Of a stretch of 64,000 nucleotides of DNA, positions 23,222 through 34,441 are shown piece after piece; positions within the stretch are counted from its first letter, which is position 1; each line of letters opens with the position of its first letter. Origin of the DNA: Bradyrhizobium sp. SRS-191. GTDB taxonomy: Bacteria > Pseudomonadota > Alphaproteobacteria > Rhizobiales > Xanthobacteraceae. A program made the position numbers and the translations under genes. Where the stretch lies: contig NZ_JANBVS010000004.1 in assembly GCF_024586915.1 (NCBI RefSeq), forward strand, positions 124,001 to 188,000, in the 5' to 3' direction. Under the pieces are notes generated by a model, which worked only from the letters and a program-made list of their open reading frames with translations, did no database searches and was not told the DNA's origin.

Positions 23222-24445
23222 TTACTCGACGGCGCCGCTGATCGCCTCGCCGAACAGCTCCCACTTCTCGCCCTTGAACCGCATCATCTGCAGCTGCTCG
23301 ATCGGAGCGAAGTCGGTGGCGGAGGTGTTGATCTTGACGCCCGGCAGCAGCGTGTCCGGCGCAAAATCCTTCAGGCTCGCGGCCTGCTTCATGACGTTGG
23401 CGCGGGTGAGATCGTCACCACACATCTGCAGCACCTTCACCAGCGTCTGCGCCGCGCCGTAGCCATAGACGGTCGAGCTGTCGAGCTTGTTGGCGTCAGG
23501 AGCATACTGCGCGAGGAAGTCGAAGAACTTCTTCATGCCGGGATCATTGTCCCACTGCGCGTCCGCCGCGTCCTTGGCGTAAGCGGCCGAGAGAATTCCT
23601 TGCGAGTTCTCGAAGCCGGCCGGCTTGATCACGCTGCCGACCGACGCCGAGACGTTGACGACCAGATGGGTCGGATGCCAGTCGATCTCGGCGAGCTTCT
23701 TGATCGCCTGGGCCGCGAATTTCGGCGTCGTGACGCTGAAGAACACGTCGGCGCCGGAGGCCTTCAGCTTGACGATGTGGCCGTCGATCGAGGGCTCGGA
23801 GGTCTCGTAGCTTTCCTCCATCACGATCATCGAGGCGGCCTTGTCGCCGAGGCCGTCCTTGAGGCCCTTCAGATAATCCTTGCCGAAATCGTCGTTCTGG
23901 AACAGCACGCCGACCTTGGCGCCCGGCTTCTCCTTCAACAGGTACTTCGCATAGATCCGGCCCTCGCTCTGGTAGCTCGGCTGCCAGCCCATGGTCCACG
24001 GGAAGTTCTTCGGATCGTTCCACTTGGTGGCGCCGGTCGCGACGAACAGCTGCGGGATCTTCTTGCCGTTGAGGTATTTCTGGATCGCCGAGTTCGACGG
24101 CGTGCCGAGCGGGTTGAAGACGAACAGCACCTCGTCGCTCTCGACCAGCTTGCGCACCTGCTCGACCGCCTTCGGCGGCGAATAGGCGTCGTCATAGGTG
24201 ACGAAGTTGATCTTGCGGCCGTTGATGCCGCCCTCGGCGTTGATCTTCTTGAAATACGCCTCCTCGGTCTTGCCGATCACCCCGTAGGCGGACGCGGGTC
24301 CGCTATAGGGCATGATGTTGCCGATCTTGATCTCGGTATCGGATGCGCCGGTGTCGTATTTCTTCTGGGCGAATGCTGCGCCCGAGGTGAGGGCGACGAT
24401 CGCCGTCGCGAGGGCGGCGATCCGGAGTTGTTGAGCGACCTGCAA
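23222..24445 (-). CDS. LIV-type solute-binding protein, paralogue 3 of 3
   Basis: This 407-residue binding protein starts at TTG 24445, with an excellent AGGAGG 7 bases upstream that overlaps the end of livM. Signal peptide LRIAALATAIVALTSGAAFA is followed by KKYDTGASDTEIKIGNIMPY. It directly follows livM (12 bp) and is therefore the binding protein most closely tied to this importer. Conserved ligand-side segments include FVATGATKWNDPKNFPWTMG and LFQNDDFGKDYLKGLKDGLG. The substrate is unknown. The neighbouring pim operon suggests dicarboxylic or medium-chain acids, and related R. palustris proteins beside pim may bind such acids, as far as I recall. Confidence 0.88.
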   Translation of the reverse strand: MQVAQQLRIAALATAIVALTSGAAFAQKKYDTGASDTEIKIGNIMPYSGPASAYGVIGKTEEAYFKKINAEGGINGRKINFVTYDDAYSPPKAVEQVRKLVESDEVLFVFNPLGTPSNSAIQKYLNGKKIPQLFVATGATKWNDPKNFPWTMGWQPSYQSEGRIYAKYLLKEKPGAKVGVLFQNDDFGKDYLKGLKDGLGDKAASMIVMEESYETSEPSIDGHIVKLKASGADVFFSVTTPKFAAQAIKKLAEIDWHPTHLVVNVSASVGSVIKPAGFENSQGILSAAYAKDAADAQWDNDPGMKKFFDFLAQYAPDANKLDSSTVYGYGAAQTLVKVLQMCGDDLTRANVMKQAASLKDFAPDTLLPGVKINTSATDFAPIEQLQMMRFKGEKWELFGEAISGAVE

Positions 24446-24457
24446 GAGAGTTCCTCC

Positions 24458-25474
24458 TTAGTTCTTTCTGAGTTTGCCGAGCAGCTGCTGCGCCACCATC
24501 GCCACCTGCCGCGAGCCGTGCGGCACGAGGAAGATGACGAGGAACAGCAGCACGCCGAACACCGCGCCGGACAGGCCCTTGGAGATGCCTTCGGCGATGT
24601 TGGGAACGAAGATGATGAAGGCGGCGCCGACGAACGAGCCGGGCAGCCAGCCGACGCCGCCGACCACCATGCCGAGGAACAGCGAGATCGCGAGCACGAT
24701 CGTGTAGCTGTCCGGCGCCACGAACTGCACAGCGATTGCGCCGAGCCCGCCGGCGACGCCCGTGATCCCCGCGCTGACGCCGAACGCCAGCGTCTTATAA
24801 GTTGCGACGTCGATGCCCATGGCGGAGGCGGCGATCTCGTTGTCGCGGATCGCCATGAACGCCCGGCCGGAGCGAGAGCGCAACAGGTTCACCGAGAAAA
24901 TGTAGATCGCGATCGTGATCGCCAGGGTGAAGTAGTAGAGCCACATGTCCTGCGACATCGGCAGGCCGAACGGCGCGTCCGGCTTGGTGACGACCAGGCC
25001 CTGCACGCCGCCGGTCCATTGCTCGAAGAAGCCGAGCTTGAGGATCTGCGGCATGGCGGTGGCGAGCGCGAAGGTCGCCAGCGCCAGATAGACGCCGGAC
25101 AGCCGCAGCGCCGGCTGCCCGAACAGGAAGCCGAAGCCGAAGCAGATGACGCCGGCGACGGGCAGCGTCAGCGCGTAGTTGATGTTGTACTGCTCCATCA
25201 GGATCGCGGACGTATAGGCGCCGACGGCGTAGAACGCGCTCTGCCCGAGCGAGAACTGCCCGGAACCGCCGGTCAGGATGTTCAGCGCCAGAACGGCGAG
25301 GCCGTAGATCAGCAGCATCGTCATCTGGAAGATGATGAAGTTCTTGACGAACAGCGGGACCACCAGAAGCAGAAGCACGACGACGAAAGTGGTGCCGGAG
25401 CTCAGGGTCATCGCCCGCTTCGGAACGGCCTCGACCGCGGGCGCCTGGGATGCGATTTCCTCGACTGCGCTCAT
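24458..25474 (-). CDS. livM: ABC transporter permease, LivM type
   Basis: This 338-residue permease has about ten hydrophobic helices. Its LivM marks are GGSGQFSLGQSAFYAVGAYTS and the cytoplasmic coupling segment RSGRAFMAIRDNEIAASAMG. The start ATG 25474 lies two bases after the livH stop. It forms the transmembrane channel with LivH. The N-terminal 25 residues (EEIASQAPAVEAVPKRAMT) are a hydrophilic extension. The amino acid label is historic; the likely substrate is an organic acid, given the pim neighbourhood. Confidence 0.9.
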   Translation of the reverse strand: MSAVEEIASQAPAVEAVPKRAMTLSSGTTFVVVLLLLVVPLFVKNFIIFQMTMLLIYGLAVLALNILTGGSGQFSLGQSAFYAVGAYTSAILMEQYNINYALTLPVAGVICFGFGFLFGQPALRLSGVYLALATFALATAMPQILKLGFFEQWTGGVQGLVVTKPDAPFGLPMSQDMWLYYFTLAITIAIYIFSVNLLRSRSGRAFMAIRDNEIAASAMGIDVATYKTLAFGVSAGITGVAGGLGAIAVQFVAPDSYTIVLAISLFLGMVVGGVGWLPGSFVGAAFIIFVPNIAEGISKGLSGAVFGVLLFLVIFLVPHGSRQVAMVAQQLLGKLRKN

Positions 25475-25476
25475 GA

Positions 25477-26355
25477 TCAGACTCGCTTCACGATGTTGCG
25501 GCCGAACAGGCCGGCGGGTTTGATGACCAGGACGGAGATGATGAGGGCCAGCGCAATCGGCAGCTTCATCTCATTGCCCACATGCGGGATGTAGGTGCCG
25601 GCGAGATTCTCGAAGATGCCGACCAGGAAGCCGCCGAGCACCGCGCCGAACGGGCTGGTGAGACCGCCGAGCACCGCGGCGGCAAAGCCGTAGATCAGCA
25701 CGCCGCCCATCATGTTGGGCTCGAGGAAGACGACCGGCGCGATCAGCATGCCGGCGATCGAGCCGATCGCCGCCGCCATGCCCCAGCCGAGTGCGATCAT
25801 CCAGGACGTGTTGATGCCGACCAGCCGTGCCGACTCCGGCAAGGCTGCGGCTGCGCGCATCGCCAGGCCGACCCGGGTGTACTGGAAGAAGAAGTACAGG
25901 CCGACCAGGAGCAGCAGGGTGATGCCGATCATGCCCGCCTGATGGGTGGAGATCAGCTGGCTGCCGAGGAACGGCGAGGAGCCGAACGGCGTCGGATACT
26001 GCTTGATGGTGAAGTCCCAGATCAGTCCGGCGCAGGAGTTGATGATCGAGAACAGCGCGATGAAGCCGGCGACCTGGGTGAGGATCGGCGCCTTGGTCAG
26101 CGGCTTGAACAGCACGCGCTCGATGGCGATGCCGCCGATGAAGGAGAAGATCAGCGTGGCGATGAAGGCGGCCCAATAGGGCAGGCCCCATTGCATCAGT
26201 TGCCAGGAGATGAAGGTCGAGAACATCGCCATCTCGCCTTGCGCGAAGTTGAGATGGTCGATGGCCTGGTAGATCATCACGACGGCGAGCGCCATGCAGG
26301 CGTAGATCGCGCCCGTCGCGATTCCGGCCAGGACCTGGTTGGTGAAGAGTTCCAT
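25477..26355 (-). CDS. livH: ABC transporter permease, LivH type
   Basis: This 292-residue permease, of normal LivH length, starts at ATG 26355. The longer upstream frame is an extension into the livF region and has no start signal. Characteristic parts are FTNQVLAGIATGAIYACMAL, YQAIDHLNFAQGEMAMFSTF, and the C-terminal GGLTSPFGAVLGGFLVGIFE. It lies 13 bp after livF and two bases before livM, in one operon. Confidence 0.9.
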   Translation of the reverse strand: MELFTNQVLAGIATGAIYACMALAVVMIYQAIDHLNFAQGEMAMFSTFISWQLMQWGLPYWAAFIATLIFSFIGGIAIERVLFKPLTKAPILTQVAGFIALFSIINSCAGLIWDFTIKQYPTPFGSSPFLGSQLISTHQAGMIGITLLLLVGLYFFFQYTRVGLAMRAAAALPESARLVGINTSWMIALGWGMAAAIGSIAGMLIAPVVFLEPNMMGGVLIYGFAAAVLGGLTSPFGAVLGGFLVGIFENLAGTYIPHVGNEMKLPIALALIISVLVIKPAGLFGRNIVKRV

Positions 26356-26368
26356 TGTCCCGACTCCG

Positions 26369-27082
26369 TCAGTAGCCCAGATAGGATTTGCGGACGTTCT
26401 CGTCGTTCGCGATGTCCTTTGCGACACCCGACATGACGATACGGCCGGTCTCGATGACGTAGGCCTGGTCGGCGAGCTCCAGCGCCAGCTGCGCATTCTG
26501 CTCGACGACGAGGATCGACACCTTTTCCTCGCGATTGATCTTGCCGAGGATTCCGAAGAGGTCGCGCACCACGAGCGGCGCCAGACCGAATGACGGCTCG
26601 TCGAGCAGCATCAGCCGGGGGCGCAGCATCAGCGCGCGGGCGACCGCCAGCATCTGCTGCTCGCCGCCCGAGAGTGTGCCGGCCTGCTGGGTGTGGCGCT
26701 CCTTGAGCTTCGGGAAGTAGGAGTACATCCGCTCGATGTCGGTGACGATGGCCGCCTTGTCGTTGCGGGTGATGGCGCCGAGCTGCAGGTTCTCCTCCAC
26801 CGTCATGTTGGTGAAGGTGCCGCGGCCCTGCGGAACGTGGGCAATGCCATAACGGACGATGCTCTCGGTCGACTTGTTGTTGAGCGGCTTGCCCTCGAAC
26901 TCGATCGCACCTGTCGAGCGCACCATGTTGCAGATCGCGCGCAGAGTGGTGGTCTTGCCGGCGCCGTTGGCGCCGAGCAGGGTCGTCAGCGAGCCCTCGT
27001 TGAGCGAGAAGGAGAGGCCGTGCAGGGCCTGGACCTGGCCGTAATACGCCCTGAGATCCTTGACGTTGAGAAGCGCCGTCAT
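26369..27082 (-). CDS. livF: ABC transporter ATP-binding protein, LivF type
   Basis: This 237-residue ATPase starts at ATG 27082, in a 4-bp ATGA overlap with the livG stop. Walker A is GANGAGKTTT (about 36), with YGIAHVPQGRGTFTNMTVEENL, signature LSGGEQQMLAVARAL, Walker B LMLLDEPSFGLAP and LVVEQNAQLAL. It pairs with LivG to power import through LivHM. Confidence 0.9.
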   Translation of the reverse strand: MTALLNVKDLRAYYGQVQALHGLSFSLNEGSLTTLLGANGAGKTTTLRAICNMVRSTGAIEFEGKPLNNKSTESIVRYGIAHVPQGRGTFTNMTVEENLQLGAITRNDKAAIVTDIERMYSYFPKLKERHTQQAGTLSGGEQQMLAVARALMLRPRLMLLDEPSFGLAPLVVRDLFGILGKINREEKVSILVVEQNAQLALELADQAYVIETGRIVMSGVAKDIANDENVRKSYLGY

Positions 27083-27876
27083 TGATCCTTGCTCCCGAGA
27101 TAGGCCTTGATGACGTCGGGATCGGCCTGCACCTGGGCCGGCGTGCCCTCGGCGAGCTTGCGACCGAAATTCAGCGCCACGACGTGATCGGCGATCGACA
27201 TGACAAGGCCCATGTGATGCTCGACCAGCAGCACGGTGACGTGGCGATCGTCGCGGATGCGGCGGATCAGGTCGCCGAGCACATAGACCTCTTCGTGGTT
27301 GAGGCCGCCGGCGGGCTCGTCGAGCAGCAGGATCTTCGGATCGGCGGCCAGCGCGCGCGCCAACTCGACGCGCTTCTGCGTGCCGAAGGGCAGGCCGGAC
27401 ACGGCCTTGTGCGCGACCTCCTCGAGATTGAGATAGGCGAGGATCTCGTGAACCTTGGTGTTCACGGATTTCTCGCTGCGCCTGATCCACGCGAGCCGCA
27501 GCGAGTCCGAGATGATGTCGCTCGAAGTCCGCGCATGCGTGCCGACGCGGACGTTGTCGAGCACGGAGAGGTTCGGGAACAGCGCGACGTTCTGAAACGT
27601 ACGGCCGATGCCGATCTCGGCGATGCGATGCGGCGGCCGCGTCAGGATGCTGCAGCCTTCCATCAGGATGTCGCCGGCGCTCGGTTGGTATAGTCGGCTG
27701 AGGCAGTTGAACAGCGTCGTCTTGCCGGCGCCGTTCGGACCGATGAGGCCGAGGATCTGGCCCTGCTGCATGTCGAACGACACGCCGTTCAGCGCCACGA
27801 TGCCGCCGAACACCACGCTGACGTCGCGGACCGCGAGCAGCGGGTCGTTGGTGGGGGCGAGTTGTGCCTGCGTCAT
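27079..27876 (-). CDS. livG: ABC transporter ATP-binding protein, LivG type
   Basis: This 265-residue ATPase has Walker A GPNGAGKTTLF (about 42), the LivG-specific GIGRTFQNVALFPNLSVLDN, a degenerate signature SGLPFGTQKRVELARAL (Phe-Gly-Thr in place of Ser-Gly-Gly), Walker B ILLLDEPAGGL and VEHHMGLVMSIADHVV. It is the first transporter gene after the iclR-type regulator, 69 bp downstream of it. Confidence 0.9.
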   Translation of the reverse strand: MTQAQLAPTNDPLLAVRDVSVVFGGIVALNGVSFDMQQGQILGLIGPNGAGKTTLFNCLSRLYQPSAGDILMEGCSILTRPPHRIAEIGIGRTFQNVALFPNLSVLDNVRVGTHARTSSDIISDSLRLAWIRRSEKSVNTKVHEILAYLNLEEVAHKAVSGLPFGTQKRVELARALAADPKILLLDEPAGGLNHEEVYVLGDLIRRIRDDRHVTVLLVEHHMGLVMSIADHVVALNFGRKLAEGTPAQVQADPDVIKAYLGSKDQ

Positions 27877-27945
27877 CTCGTCTCGCCCCTCCCAACATTG
27901 CTCAGGAACGGGCGCGGCGCCAGCCGGACGTGACGATGATGCAGG

Positions 27946-28842
27946 CTATCTGATACCCTCGGCAACACGGGCAACTTTTCCTCCTGGCTTCGGCTTTTTA
28001 TTGAGGTCTTTGTGAGACGAATTGTTCGTATGAACATTCGTCTGATTAGTTTGCGGCGCGAGTCCGCCAAGCGCCGCTTCGATTTTTCTTACCATCGCCA
28101 CGAGGCGAGGTCCAATGTCGGTGAGCAGACGCTCTTCCGTGAAGCGGAATGCGGGCGCGCCGCAATTGATCGCGTAGGGACCCGTTCCATCGTTGAGCCT
28201 CAGCGCCGCGCCGACGGCGTGAACGTCGTCCTGCCACTCGCCCGCCGAGATCGTGAAGCCGTGCCTGGCGACGGTCTCGCCGGCGCGCTCGATGCCGTCG
28301 CGGATCTTCGGCCAGCGGTTGCCGTAATGCTCGCGCATCTCGCGCATGAGCGCGGTGCGCTCCTCCTCGGGCAGGGCCCAGAGATAGGCGCGGCCCATCG
28401 CCGTGGTCGCGATCGGAATCCGCGAGCCGACGTCGAGCTCGACATTCACGACGCCGTGCCGGCTCTGGCCGATATAGATCATGCTGAGGCGGTCGCGGCC
28501 GCCGATCGCCACCGCGCCGCCGGTCTCGCGCATCAATTGCTCGCGGAACGGCTCGGAGAGCTGGCGCACGCCGAGATTGGCGAGCGCGGCATAGCCGAGC
28601 AGCAGCGCGGAAGGCGCCAGCTGGTACTTCTCGAAGCGAGGAACCGGGGTGAGATAGCCGAGCTTGGTCAGCGTATAGGTCAGGCGCGACACCGTGGCCT
28701 TGGGCAGATTGGTACGCGCCGCGATCTCCTGGTTTCCCAAGAGGCCGTCATTGGGCCGGAAAGCCCTGAGCACTTCGAGGCCGCGTGACAGCGCAACCAC
28801 GAAGTTGCGATCGGTCGCAGCTTTCTTCCCTGGGCGTTTCAT
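27946..28842 (-). CDS. IclR-family transcriptional regulator
   Basis: This 298-residue regulator has an N-terminal winged helix (ALSRGLEVLRAFRPNDGLLG, then TNLPKATVSRLTYTLTKLGYL as recognition helix) and the IclR effector domain (GRAYLWALPEEERTALM, GFTISAGEWQDDVHAVGAAL, AINCGAPAFRFTEERL). Normal family proteins end shortly after this, near residue 262. Here about 35 further polar residues follow (NQTNVHTNNSSHKDLNKKPK), encoded by AT-richer DNA with an inverted repeat. It is divergent from pimF and upstream of livG, so it may control both through the palindrome at 28924. Effector unknown. Confidence 0.85.
   Translation of the reverse strand: MKRPGKKAATDRNFVVALSRGLEVLRAFRPNDGLLGNQEIAARTNLPKATVSRLTYTLTKLGYLTPVPRFEKYQLAPSALLLGYAALANLGVRQLSEPFREQLMRETGGAVAIGGRDRLSMIYIGQSRHGVVNVELDVGSRIPIATTAMGRAYLWALPEEERTALMREMREHYGNRWPKIRDGIERAGETVARHGFTISAGEWQDDVHAVGAALRLNDGTGPYAINCGAPAFRFTEERLLTDIGPRLVAMVRKIEAALGGLAPQTNQTNVHTNNSSHKDLNKKPKPGGKVARVAEGIR
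28015..28045. repeat. Imperfect inverted repeat in the 3' end of the iclR-type gene
   Basis: AGACGAATTGTTC and GAACATTCGTCT are near complements (one base missing) around a GTAT centre, within an AT-richer stretch. It lies inside the coding region for the unusual C-terminal tail. It could be a small inserted repeat or a former intergenic hairpin that the frame now reads through. Confidence 0.45.
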
Positions 28843-28923
28843 GTCATCGGCTGTTGATTGATGAGCCTCGTTGACAACGCTCGTGCTTCAAAATAACCCT
28901 GGCTGTCAAGATGTGGAATTACG

Positions 28924-28938
28924 TTTCGCACTGCGGAA
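28924..28938. promoter_or_regulatory. IclR-type palindrome between the regulator and pimF
   Basis: TTTCGCA-C-TGCGGAA matches a dyad at 6 of 7 positions and resembles IclR-family operators, which often have TTCCGCA-like arms. A TTGACA hexamer with TAACCC 17 bp on (28871-28899, plus strand) lies just upstream and may be the pimF promoter. Both are inference. Confidence 0.4.
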
Positions 28939-29054
28939 TTGAAGTTCGGCAGCGAGTAGACGCAAGCAAGGCTGATACTCTGCGCAAATGAAGGTCCAAG
29001 AATTGGCTGGTGCGTTAACTGGCCGCAAAGAAACGACATCCAAGGAGCTTACGC

Positions 29055-31148
<2,094 letters not shown>

Positions 31149-31176
31149 GGCTTCGCTCCCGCTCCGCGCTCAACTG

Positions 31177-31280
31177 CGCCCCCCTCCCCCTTGCGGGGAG
31201 GGGTCGGGGGTGGGGGTCCACACCGGCAGTCTCGCCCGGAGCCACCCCCTTCCCTGACCCTCCCCCACAAGGGGGGAGGG
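31177..31280. repeat. R3 repeat, copy 3 (inside pim operon)
   Basis: CCCCCTCCCCCTTGCGGGGAG begins the element (first hairpin) and CAAGGGGGGAGGG closes it. It occupies most of the gap between pimF and pimA. Confidence 0.75.
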
Positions 31281-31326
31281 TACGGAAGCAGCGGGGCTGT
31301 CTTACGCGAACGGAAGTCGAGCCTGC

Positions 31327-32991
31327 ATGACCCATCCCGGCGAACAGTTCTATCCCGAAGGCGTCCGCTGGGACGCGCCGCTCGCAAGTGGCACGTTGCC
31401 GGATCTGCTGGCGAAGTCCGCAAACGATTTCGGCGATCGCCATGCCCTGGAATTCCGCGACCGTCCGATCAGCTTCAATGAGCTTGCCGGGCTCGTCGAC
31501 CAGGCCGCCGCCGCCTTTCTCCGCGCTGGCTTCGGCAAGGGCGCCTCGATTGCTCTGTTCCTCGGCAATACGCCCGACCATCCGATCAACTTCTTCGGCG
31601 CGCTCAAAGCCGGCGCCCGCGTCGTGCATCTGTCGCCGCTCGATGGCGAGATCGCGCTGTCGCACAAGCTCAGCGATTCCGGCGCGCGCATCCTGGTGAC
31701 GTCGAACCTCTCGGCGCTGCTGCCGATGGCGCTCAAGTTCCTGGCGAAGGGTCTGCTCGATCGTCTGATCGTCTGCGAGGATGATCATTGGGGCAAGGTC
31801 GGCACGCCGCAGACGGCGCTGCCCGACAATCCCGCCGTGATCACCCACCGCGCCTTCGTCGAGGGCGCCGCAGCGCCCGCGGTATGGCCCGCCATCTCGC
31901 CTGACGACATCGCGTTGCTGCAATACACCGGCGGCACCACCGGCCTGCCCAAGGGCGCGATGCTGACGCATGGCAATCTCACGTCAGCGGTCTCGATCAT
32001 CGAGATCTGGGGCCGCGCCACACGGACCCAGCATGACGGTGGCGACCGCGTCATCTGCGTGCTGCCGTTGTTCCACATCTACGCGCTGAGCGTCGTGCTG
32101 CTGACCGCGCTGCGCATCGGCAGCCTGGTCTCGCTGCATCAACGCTTCGACGTCGAGGCTGTCATGCGCGACATCGAGGTGAAGCGCGCGACCTATTTCC
32201 CGGGCGTGCCGACGATGTGGATCGCGATCGCCAACCTGCCCGATCTCGACAAGCGCGATCTGTCGTCGCTGACCAGCGTCGGCTCCGGCGGCGCGCCGCT
32301 GCCGGTCGAGGTCGCGCGCATCCTCGAGCGCCGCGTCGGCATGAAGCTGAAGAGCGGCTGGGGCATGACCGAGACCTGCTCGCCCGGCACCAGCCATCCG
32401 AAGGAGGGGCCGGACAAGCCCGGCTCGATCGGTATCGCTCTGCCCGGCATCGAGATGGATGTCGTGTCGCTCGAAGATCCCGGCAAGGTGCTCGGCATCA
32501 ATGAGGTCGGCGAGATCCGCGTCAAGGGACCGAACGTCACCAAGGGCTATTGGAACAGGCCCGAGGAGTCGGCGCAGTCCTTCGTCGGCGATCATTTCCT
32601 CACCGGCGACATCGGCTATGTCGACGCCGACGGCTTCTACTTCCTGGTCGACCGCAAGAAGGACATGATCATCTCCGGCGGCTTCAACGTCTATCCGCAG
32701 ATGATCGAGCAGGCGATCTACACGCATCCTTCGGTACAGGAAGTCATCGTGATCGGCATTCCCGACACCTATCGCGGGGAGGCCGCCAAGGCCTTCATCA
32801 AGCTGCGCGACGGCTTCGCGCCGTTCCCGGTCGAGGAGCTCCGCACCTTCCTCACCGGCAAGCTCGGCAAGCACGAATTGCCGGCGGCGGTCGAGTTCGT
32901 CGACGAGCTGCCGCGCACGCCGGTCGGCAAATTATCGCGTCACGAATTGCGCCAGCAGCAGTCACCACCATCTCACAGCAAACAATCGTAA
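31327..32991 (+). CDS. pimA: Dicarboxylate/long-chain acyl-CoA ligase (PimA)
   Basis: This 554-residue adenylate-forming ligase has P-loop [13 protein letters not shown] (about 199-211), [39 protein letters not shown], the [10 protein letters not shown] hinge (about 449) and the catalytic lysine in [11 protein letters not shown] near 534. It makes CoA esters of carboxylic acids for beta-oxidation. The R. palustris PimA prefers straight-chain dicarboxylates (C7-C14), which is the basis for the label. It is 178 bp after pimF across an R3 repeat and 20 bp before pimB. Confidence 0.87.
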   Translation: MTHPGEQFYPEGVRWDAPLASGTLPDLLAKSANDFGDRHALEFRDRPISFNELAGLVDQAAAAFLRAGFGKGASIALFLGNTPDHPINFFGALKAGARVVHLSPLDGEIALSHKLSDSGARILVTSNLSALLPMALKFLAKGLLDRLIVCEDDHWGKVGTPQTALPDNPAVITHRAFVEGAAAPAVWPAISPDDIALLQYTGGTTGLPKGAMLTHGNLTSAVSIIEIWGRATRTQHDGGDRVICVLPLFHIYALSVVLLTALRIGSLVSLHQRFDVEAVMRDIEVKRATYFPGVPTMWIAIANLPDLDKRDLSSLTSVGSGGAPLPVEVARILERRVGMKLKSGWGMTETCSPGTSHPKEGPDKPGSIGIALPGIEMDVVSLEDPGKVLGINEVGEIRVKGPNVTKGYWNRPEESAQSFVGDHFLTGDIGYVDADGFYFLVDRKKDMIISGGFNVYPQMIEQAIYTHPSVQEVIVIGIPDTYRGEAAKAFIKLRDGFAPFPVEELRTFLTGKLGKHELPAAVEFVDELPRTPVGKLSRHELRQQQSPPSHSKQS

Positions 32992-33011
32992 CAAACAACA
33001 GGAGGTCGCCC

Positions 33012-34199
33012 ATGACCGATGCCGTCATCGTTTCCACCGCCCGCACGCCGATCGGCAAGGCTTATCGCGGCGCGCTCAACGCCACCGGCGGCGCCACCTT
33101 GCTCGGCCATGCCATCGGCGAGGCCGTCAAGCGCGCCAAGATCGATCCGGCCGAGGTCGAAGACGTCGTGATGGGTGCGGCCCTGCAGCAGGGCTCGACC
33201 GGCGGCAACATCGCCCGCAAGGCGCTGCTGCGCGCCGGCCTGCCGGTGTCGGTCGGCGGCACCACGATCGACCGCCAGTGCGCCTCCGGCCTGCAGGCCA
33301 TCGCGCTCGCGGCGCGCTCGGTGCTCTTCGACGGCGTCGAGATCGCGGTCGGCGGCGGCGGCGAGTCGATCTCGCTGGTCCAGAACGACAAGATGAACAG
33401 CTTCCAGGCCACCGACCCAGCGCTGCTCGAGATCAAGGGCGACGTCTACATGCCGATGATCGACACCGCCGAGATCGTCGCCAAGCGCTACGGCATCTCG
33501 CGCGAGCGCCAGGACGAATATGCGCTGGAGAGCCAGCGCCGCACCGCCGCCGCGCAGCAGGGCGGCAAGTTCAACGAGGAGCTGGCGCCGATCTCGACCA
33601 AGATGGCCGTCACCGACAAGGCCACCGGCAACATCTCGTTCAAGGACATCACCCTGTCGCAGGACGAGGGTCCGCGCCCGGAGACGACGGCTGAAGGTCT
33701 CGCCGGCTTGAAGGCTGTGCGCGGCGACGGCTTCTCGATCACCGCCGGCAATGCCAGCCAGCTGTCGGACGGCGCTTCGGCTTGCGTGATCATGAGCGAT
33801 GCCAACGCCGCCAAGCGCGGCCTGCAGCCGCTCGGCATCTTCCGCGGCTTCGTCTCGCATGGCTGCGAGCCGGACGAGATGGGCATCGGCCCTGTCTTTG
33901 CTGTGCCGCGTCTGTTGAAGCGCCATGGCCTGTCGGTCGACGACATCGGCCTGTGGGAGCTGAACGAGGCGTTCGCGGTGCAGGTGCTGTATTGCCGCGA
34001 CAAGCTCGGCATCGATCCGGACAAGATCAACGTCAATGGCGGCGCGATCTCGGTCGGCCATCCCTACGGCATGTCGGGCGCACGCCTTACCGGCCACGCG
34101 CTGATCGAGGGCCGCCGCCGCAAGGCCAAATACGCCGTCGTCACCATGTGCGTCGGCGGCGGCATGGGCGCCGCCGGCCTGTTCGAGGTGCTGCAGTAA
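33012..34199 (+). CDS. pimB: Acetyl-CoA acyltransferase, thiolase (PimB)
   Basis: This 395-residue thiolase starts at ATG 33012 with AGGAGG upstream. The nucleophile is Cys90 in [13 protein letters not shown], the NEAFAVQ motif carries the Asn, [16 protein letters not shown] the catalytic His, and [10 protein letters not shown] the second Cys. It performs the thiolytic step releasing acetyl-CoA from the beta-ketoacyl-CoA made by PimF. It is followed by composite repeats, then pimC. Confidence 0.92.
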   Translation: MTDAVIVSTARTPIGKAYRGALNATGGATLLGHAIGEAVKRAKIDPAEVEDVVMGAALQQGSTGGNIARKALLRAGLPVSVGGTTIDRQCASGLQAIALAARSVLFDGVEIAVGGGGESISLVQNDKMNSFQATDPALLEIKGDVYMPMIDTAEIVAKRYGISRERQDEYALESQRRTAAAQQGGKFNEELAPISTKMAVTDKATGNISFKDITLSQDEGPRPETTAEGLAGLKAVRGDGFSITAGNASQLSDGASACVIMSDANAAKRGLQPLGIFRGFVSHGCEPDEMGIGPVFAVPRLLKRHGLSVDDIGLWELNEAFAVQVLYCRDKLGIDPDKINVNGGAISVGHPYGMSGARLTGHALIEGRRRKAKYAVVTMCVGGGMGAAGLFEVLQ

Positions 34200-34210
34200 G
34201 AAATAAGGCT

Positions 34211-34307
34211 GTCGTCCCGGGCGAGTTCGCCCGGGATTTCTAACAGGTGTCGTCCTGGACAAGCCCGCAAGCGCAACGCGCTTGCGGGCGCAGATCCGGG
34301 ACCCATA
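34211..34307. repeat. R4 hairpin and linked repeat between pimB and pimC
   Basis: GTCGTCCCGGGCGAGTTCGC with its complement forms a hairpin at 34211-34237. It is followed at 34248-34307 by an R4 unit (GTCGTCCTGGACAAGC, a CGCAAGCGCAACGCGCTTGCG hairpin read in two halves, then GATCCGGGACCCATACCGCG). This half meets the R1 half at 34369. Confidence 0.65.
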
Positions 34308-34368
34308 CCGCGTGATGTTGCTTGGGGCACCTTGGCAGACGCCTGCGACCCCAGCGTCAGCCGGTGGT

Positions 34369-34396
34369 TATGGGTCCCTGCTTTCGCAGGGACGAC
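34369..34396. repeat. R1 repeat, single arm (half copy)
   Basis: Only the right arm TATGGGTCCCTGCTTTCGCAG and the closing GACGAC are present, with one change in the hairpin centre (CTTT for CGTT). Upstream it is joined to an R4 arm, so the element is a mosaic of two families. Confidence 0.7.
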
Positions 34397-34441
34397 AGCG
34401 GAATGTGACGAAAAAATCGAGATACAAACGGGAGCGATCCA

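Noticed and set aside
23198..25594. 798-codon plus-strand frame opposite SBP3 and livM
   Set aside because: Antisense shadow of two well-defined transport genes, and the composition is non-protein-like.
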